From: Cinnamomum chago
Lineage: Eukaryota > Streptophyta > Magnoliopsida > Laurales > Lauraceae
Reading direction: 5' to 3'
NCBI GenBank assembly: GCA_038049695.1
Contig: CP142452.1
Span: 33,530,501 to 33,594,500 of the forward strand
DNA length: 64,000 nt
Shown: positions 59,585 through 64,000 of the stretch, piece after piece
Numbering within the stretch: position 1 is the first letter of the stretch
Layout of the letters: the number at the start of each line of letters is the position of its first letter
Position numbers and translations under genes: made by a program
The notes under the pieces: model-generated
The model's database searches: none
Seen by the model: only the letters and a program-made list of their open reading frames with translations
Told to the model about the DNA's origin: nothing

Positions 59585-61440
59585 GAGATAGCACTACCCT
59601 TGGACGTGCAACACAGAAAGCAAGGAAGAAACACCAAGGAAACCCATTGGCCGCCCAAGACAACAAGGAGAGAATACACGCCCAGCCGTTGCTGCCTTCT
59701 TCTTCTTCATTGAAGAGGCTGAGATCAGGTTCAGGCCTTTTCCACAAAGAGTAATTCTGAAAAACCCTTCTTAGGATTCCATAGTTTGATCCCACAATCA
59801 AGACCAATTAGATTGGGAAGTGGAATAGGAGAGAAGATCAAAGGAGAAATTTCTGCAACAAATTCCTGCACCTGTATTGCTGGTTGCACGCTGATATCAG
59901 TCCTTTGAAGTCTTTCTTTTCAGAGTTTTGAGGCATTCAGATCATCAAGGTAATAGTCCTCTATCTTCTCCTTTCTTTAGACACATGTTGATCATGATTT
60001 CATGGATTTCTATGCATGTTTTCATGGCTGGAAAATCAGATCTGGGTTTCTTGTTTTAAAACTTGAAAAACAAATATCAGCCATGGCAGTCAACATTCAG
60101 ATCTGTAATGCATAAACTTTCACGGGAAACACCCATTGTGTTCAGATTTGAGTCCATTTTCCGCCTCAAAACCACTCTCCTCACTTCCATTAAATCCCTG
60201 CAATAAAACTGAGCTAAAAGCTCCTCCAATACAATTATCTACACTTCTCCAAAACCCCAATGTGTGTTCATACCATCACTTCTTCCATCAACATCCCATT
60301 CAATACCAAGAAAGAAAGAAAGAAACCATTTCACAAAAGAGTACATTTGGTACAAGCAAGAAGAAAATAAATGTCATTCACCAATACACTTATAAGCCAT
60401 AAATGCACTACCAAACTCTATCATGAACATTTATTTCAAACCAATGCAATAAATAGGCATGAGTGGAAAAATACCAAAATCATTGAAAGCTTATAAAAAT
60501 CAAATCATCCACTTGCCTTGAGTCTTCTAATCAAGAAATCAAGCTCTTAAACACTCTTCCAAATCCAAGCTCCAAAGCTACAAGCAAAACCCCCAAAACA
60601 AACCCTAAAATGGGTCAAACCATGAAAGACAAGGAATGGGCTCAAACCAAACTAGGAAATAGAATCTAAGGGAAAGCCATAGCTCAAAAATAGAAGATGG
60701 AAAGAAGTACTTACCTCTAAGGCCATCAATCAACAAGAAGAAGCATGAAATAGGGGTTGCCCACCTTGGTTTTGCACAAAAATAGCATAGTTGGGTTTCC
60801 AAATGGCAAGGGTTTCCTCCATGAATGCGGAGGAGAAAACAAAAAGAAAAGGGAGGGGAAGCTCAGTTGCAGAGCTCCCCCTTTGGGCTGCAACGAATGA
60901 GTGAGAAGAGGGGAGAGTCATCTTTTAGAATGGGTGGGTGTGGGCCCCACCACACTTAAAACTTGCCAAGGGTAAAACATCAATTTCTGGGCCTCGGATG
61001 CGATCGACGAAGGAGAGGAAAATGTTTCTCATAAAATCTAGTTTTCAAAAAGTATAATTTTGGCATGGTTCTGGGATCTCAAAATTTAGGTCCAGATTCA
61101 ATGTGAAAAGACTGTTTTGCCCCTAACATTAGGAAAGTAGGGTTTCGGGGTCTCAAACGGGGACGAAGTCAACATAAAAGTTATAGAGATTAACAAAATA
61201 AGTCAAACGAGGTTAAAACAAGAATTATTGGAAATTCGAATAATCTCCCAATAACGCGCAAGGTCACTAAAAGAATCCCCAAAGGGTCCCACTAATCACA
61301 AAGGCACTCAAAACTCCCCAAAACTAGTGAAAACCATTCTAGCTCAAAAACTCAACCCAACAAACACTAATCCCACTAAAATAAATTAATCCACAAATAA
61401 AACAACACTAGTCCAGGAAATTAGGGGTCGGGTTCTCACA

Positions 61441-61760
61441 GAATGCCTCTCAGTTCAAAAGGCAGGTAGTGCAACCATCGCCTTCACTAAGAAAGACCTC
61501 CTGCTTGGCAAAACAATTCACAATTGACCCATGTACTTCACAGGGTACATCAAGGAATTGCCAATACTTAGAGTCCATATCGACTTAAGTTCTGCACTCA
61601 ACCTCATCTCCACTTCGGCTCTCGAAGAGTTGGGTATCCCACCTAGCAAGCTCAGTCACACATATGTATCTATCTTTGGATATGATGGGAGTACTCAAAG
61701 GCCTATCGAAAAAATCAGGTTCAAGTTACAGATCGGTGATCTTATCTCTTATGTCACTGT
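61441..61760 (+). pseudogene. Element 3 protease fragment
   Basis: Resumes the element 3 sequence after X2: ECLSVQKAGSATIAF, YFTGYIKELPILRVHIDLSSALNLISTS, FGYDGSTQRPI and FKLQIGDLIS, collinear with 28690-28380 of element 2. The active-site motif is DLSSA instead of a Tat-type DGGSA. A stop precedes MYFTGYI. It is cut by element D at 61761. Confidence 0.8.
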
Positions 61761-62548
61761 TGAAAGTGCACCTAGGGCCAATGTACAAGTCCTAGAGGGG
61801 GGGGGGAGAATAGGACTACGAAATTTCATACCCACTTTTTGTTTATTAAACAAGAAGACAAAGAAACTAAGAGATGTGAAGATGAGGTGTGTGCATAAAA
61901 TAGTGCTCAAAACTATATCAAGACATTGAGACAAACCACATGAGAAGATGCACACAAATTTATAGTGGTTCGGACCATATGTCCTACATCCACTCACAAG
62001 GTTCACAAAGTCCCTTGGTTCCACTATGATGAATCAAAACTACACAAGTAATGACATCAATCACATACACAAGGTAATTTTGATAACGAGGTTCGATCAC
62101 ACAGTTCTAATCCCCCACATACATTTTAGAGTGCATGAACCACACATATTCACACCACTATCATAAAATACACAAGTTGTAGATGTTGATGATGAGAGGA
62201 ATACTTGCCTTTGATGATGACCGGAAGTGTTCAATGAAGCTTCACCTGTAGATGAAGCTTTAACCTCTTGAAGCAAGCTTGATGTTGATGTTGATCCTCC
62301 ATTGTGTTGCACAACCAAGGTTTAAGAGGTTTGGGTTCTAGGGTAACATGAATCTATTCTATTTGAGAATCAACCTAGAAACCTTTCTTCCATTCACACT
62401 TATATTGAGGCAAAGGATAGCTCATAAATTTTCTAGATAAGGTACAAATGTGTTTGGAAGAGGGTTTAAGAGCTTAGAAAGGATAGGGAGAGATGAGCCA
62501 TGGAAGCTCTCAAAACTGTGCTTGACCCAGTGCAAAACGATCTCCAGA

Positions 62549-62575
62549 AATATATAGAAAAGTTCCCAACGGCTA
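62549..62575 (-). promoter_or_regulatory. TATA box and MSA-like motif of LTR D
   Basis: TATATATT and CCCAACGGCTA eight bases apart, conserved although the rest of this LTR differs from A-C. Confidence 0.6.
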
Positions 62576-62587
62576 GTTATGGTGGTT

Positions 62588-63067
62588 AGCCTCTTGGTAG
62601 TTCGGCTAGCCTCATTTCAATTGCTCTGAGGTAACGGCTAGATTTTCTAATTCGGTCAGCTCGCGGTTAGCCTTCGAAGACCTTGGCGGCTAGCTGTGAG
62701 GTGACCGCTGGGTGATTGAATTCACAACCCAGAAATATGATGCATATTGGAAAAGTAACCGTGACATTCGGTTGCCTGACGGTTAGCCGTCAGCCCATAT
62801 GGCGGTTAGCCGCAAGGTAACCGCGGGGTGACCGAATTTTCTTAACATCAGAGGTATGCATACTGGAAATGTAACCGAGGGATTTTCGGTTACCTGGCGG
62901 TTAGCTGCCAGACCATATTGCGGTTAGCCGAAAGGTAACCGCTGGGTGACCGAACTAATTTTCCCAGAAAGTTGCATACTGGAATTGTAACCGAGGAATT
63001 TCGGTTACCTGGCGATTAGCCGCTTCTTGCAGAGAGGCTAGCCGCCAGGTGACCGAAAGGTCACCGA
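62588..63067 (-). repeat. CGGTTAGCCG array in LTR D
   Basis: Four units of about 100-115 bases containing GCATACTGGAA(A/T)(T/G)GTAACCG, TTTCGGTTACCTGGCGGTTAG and GGTAACCGC(T/G)GGGTGACCGAA. Strongly similar in word order to the X2 array at 50338-50703. Confidence 0.8.
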
Positions 63068-64000
63068 ACCTCCTTTTTCTGGACAGTACAGAATGTGAAT
63101 AAAAGAGTTTGAAAAACAAGTTTTAAACCAAGGCTCCCAAGGGTCCTAGGGTCCAGAAAGGAAATGGTTCTGGGTCCGAAATACTTGAGATGGTTGGCAC
63201 ACACAATGAGGCAATCTTGATGAATTCGGAGCCATCCGAAAGCTAGAAGAATCCCTTGAAATAGAACTTCCTTAACACACTTCGAGAGAAAAGACCTCCG
63301 GAACACATTGGCACGGAATTGACAATACAAAAACAGTGATCACACAACTGTGACACTTACAATCTCCCCCTTTGTCAATTTCGTGACAAAGCCATCTAAC
63401 TTAAAAAAGGTTACAAGAGTTATTCATTAATGCTCAAAAAGCAACCAAACACTAGGTACAAGACCTTTACAACTGAATTACATAGAGATAACGAACATAG
63501 AAAAAGGAGATAAAATCTCTCCCCCTAAATCTAAGGCACTTCTCCCCCTGAAATTGTACCTACAAACCTACAAACTTGGGAAACAAACTAGGGAAACCTC
63601 TCTCCCCCTTTTTGTCATAAATTGATAAAGAGAAAAGCATGGATGTATAAAAGACATAATAAAGCAATAGAAAAGAGATAAAGGATGCAAAGGAAACAAT
63701 AAGCATTGATAATATAGAAACATCCATACAAAAGATTGATCCAAAGCAAGAAAATGTAACATCCATAGACAATAAGGAGAAGTAGTATATCAACGCCAAA
63801 ATAGGGGCAGCCACAAGCCAAAAGCAACACCACCAAAAGAAAAGAACCAATTTAAACAAGTGGCTAAAGTGTCTAAGACAGGCTAGTCCGAAGGAGGAGA
63901 CGGAGAAGGAGGCATGACATTATAATTCTGTTGGCGACATCCCTTGGACAGAGCACTTAAATATTTCAACGTCTTTTTCAACAGCTTCTCTGTCTTGGAC

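Larger units (their letters stand above)
50704..60122 (+). mobile_element. Solo LTR Y (about 1.98 kb without nested element C)
   Basis: Starts TGTTGGGATTGGTGTATG and ends AAACTTTCA, with perfect TSD CGGGA (50699-50703 and 60123-60127). Two parts, 50704-51939 and 59376-60122, surround element C. A TATA box lies at 59577-59584 (TATAAATA). It is unrelated to the other LTR families in the window; the lineage is not assigned. Confidence 0.85.
45291..61440 (-). mobile_element. Solo LTR X2 (about 3.7 kb after removing nested insertions)
   Basis: Plus strand starts TGTCACGCCCCC and ends GGGTCGGGTTCTCACA; perfect TSD GAATG at 45286-45290 and 61441-61445. The sense strand is minus (TGTGAGAACCCGACC..GGGGGCGTGACA). 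It is broken into 45291-46501, 49524-50703 and 60128-61440 by X3 and by Y with C inside. The terminal sequences and the palindrome array place it in the same group as X1 and X3. Confidence 0.85.
35703..61760 (+). mobile_element. Tat-lineage element of the same family (element 3), nest host
   Basis: Gag and protease fragments in plus orientation, collinear with element 2: 35703-37774, 43873-45285 and 61441-61760. They are separated by insertion X1 (37775-43872) and insertion complex X2 (45291-61440) and end where element D starts (61761). Its 5' LTR and gag start are missing because the sequence begins precisely at the LTR terminus of element 2. Many stops are present. Confidence 0.85.
61761..63361 (-). 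repeat. 3' LTR of element D
   Basis: About 1.6 kb. TATATATT (minus, 62549-62556) is the likely TATA box, with CCCAACGGCTA at 62565-62575. The palindrome array at 62588-63067 lies upstream in LTR sense. Confidence 0.85.
61761..64000 (-). mobile_element. Sirevirus-like element D, 3' LTR and 3' end of interior
   Basis: LTR at 61761-63361 (plus strand TGAAAGTGCACC..GACACTTACA; minus sense TGTAAGTGTCAC..). Directly after it AAAGGGGGAGAT on the minus strand marks the polypurine tract, so the interior continues to the right, beyond the window. The left flank is ACTGT; the other TSD copy is outside. The LTR shares CTAGAGGGGGGGGG and TTTATAGTGGTTCGG with A-C but is otherwise divergent. The interior 63362-64000 has further CTCCCCCT words (63517, 63542 and 63602) and no recognisable protein. 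Confidence 0.85.

Overview
This is intergenic heterochromatin-like DNA from a flowering plant. I see no host gene, tRNA, rRNA or CRISPR array. The plant assignment rests on the element lineages: an Athila-type Ty3/gypsy element with its typical primer-binding site, Tat-lineage Ty3/gypsy elements with a second RNase H and an antisense plant-mobile-domain ORF, and Sirevirus-like Ty1/copia LTRs. The species cannot be named from the sequence. All retroelement proteins here are interrupted by stops, frameshifts or deletions.

Layout. 1-5066: 3' end of a plus-strand Tat element (element 0), consisting of an intron-bearing antisense ORF, a 3' non-coding region with a TATA box and a tandem array, a polypurine tract and an LTR. 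5067-7405: leader-like and satellite-like sequence plus a short antisense coding remnant. 7406-19857: an Athila element (LTR end, primer site, gag, protease, RT, RNase H) broken by two solo LTRs: Sirevirus-like copy A (10000-12237) in the leader and X0 (16600-19662) inside RNase H. It stops abruptly where integrase should begin. 19858-35702: a minus-strand Tat element (element 2) with a broken 5' LTR, gag, protease, G-patch-like linker, RT/RNase H, second RNase H, internally deleted integrase, a repeat-rich 3' UTR and a plus-strand antisense ORF with three introns. 35703-61760: a plus-strand Tat element (element 3) of the same family, opened by large nested insertions. 61761-64000: the 3' LTR and 3' end of a minus-strand Sirevirus-like element (D) inserted in the protease of element 3.

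The nest in element 3 can be resolved by target-site duplications (TSDs). LTR X1 (37775-43872) contains solo LTR B (39967-41836, TSD CTTTT). LTR X2 (45291-61440, TSD GAATG) contains solo LTR X3 (46502-49518, TSD CTAAG) and solo LTR Y (50704-60122, TSD CGGGA). Y in turn contains a complete, very young non-autonomous element C (51940-59370, TSD TGCAC), which has two 2.2-kb LTRs differing at about seven places and a 3-kb interior with no protein.

The observations I consider most worth checking are: (1) the antisense gene of the Tat family keeps spliceosomal introns at the same places in two copies and has a TATA-led first exon in one; (2) LTRs of several families carry clusters of short CG-rich palindromes, and one roughly 100-bp repeat cassette appears to be shared between Sirevirus-like LTR D and the structurally different LTRs X2/X3; (3) a CCCAACGGCTA motif matching the plant M-phase (MSA) consensus sits 9-13 bp from the TATA box in every Sirevirus-like LTR; (4) the coding-free interior of element C carries eleven scattered copies of a GATATAACTAT-like word.
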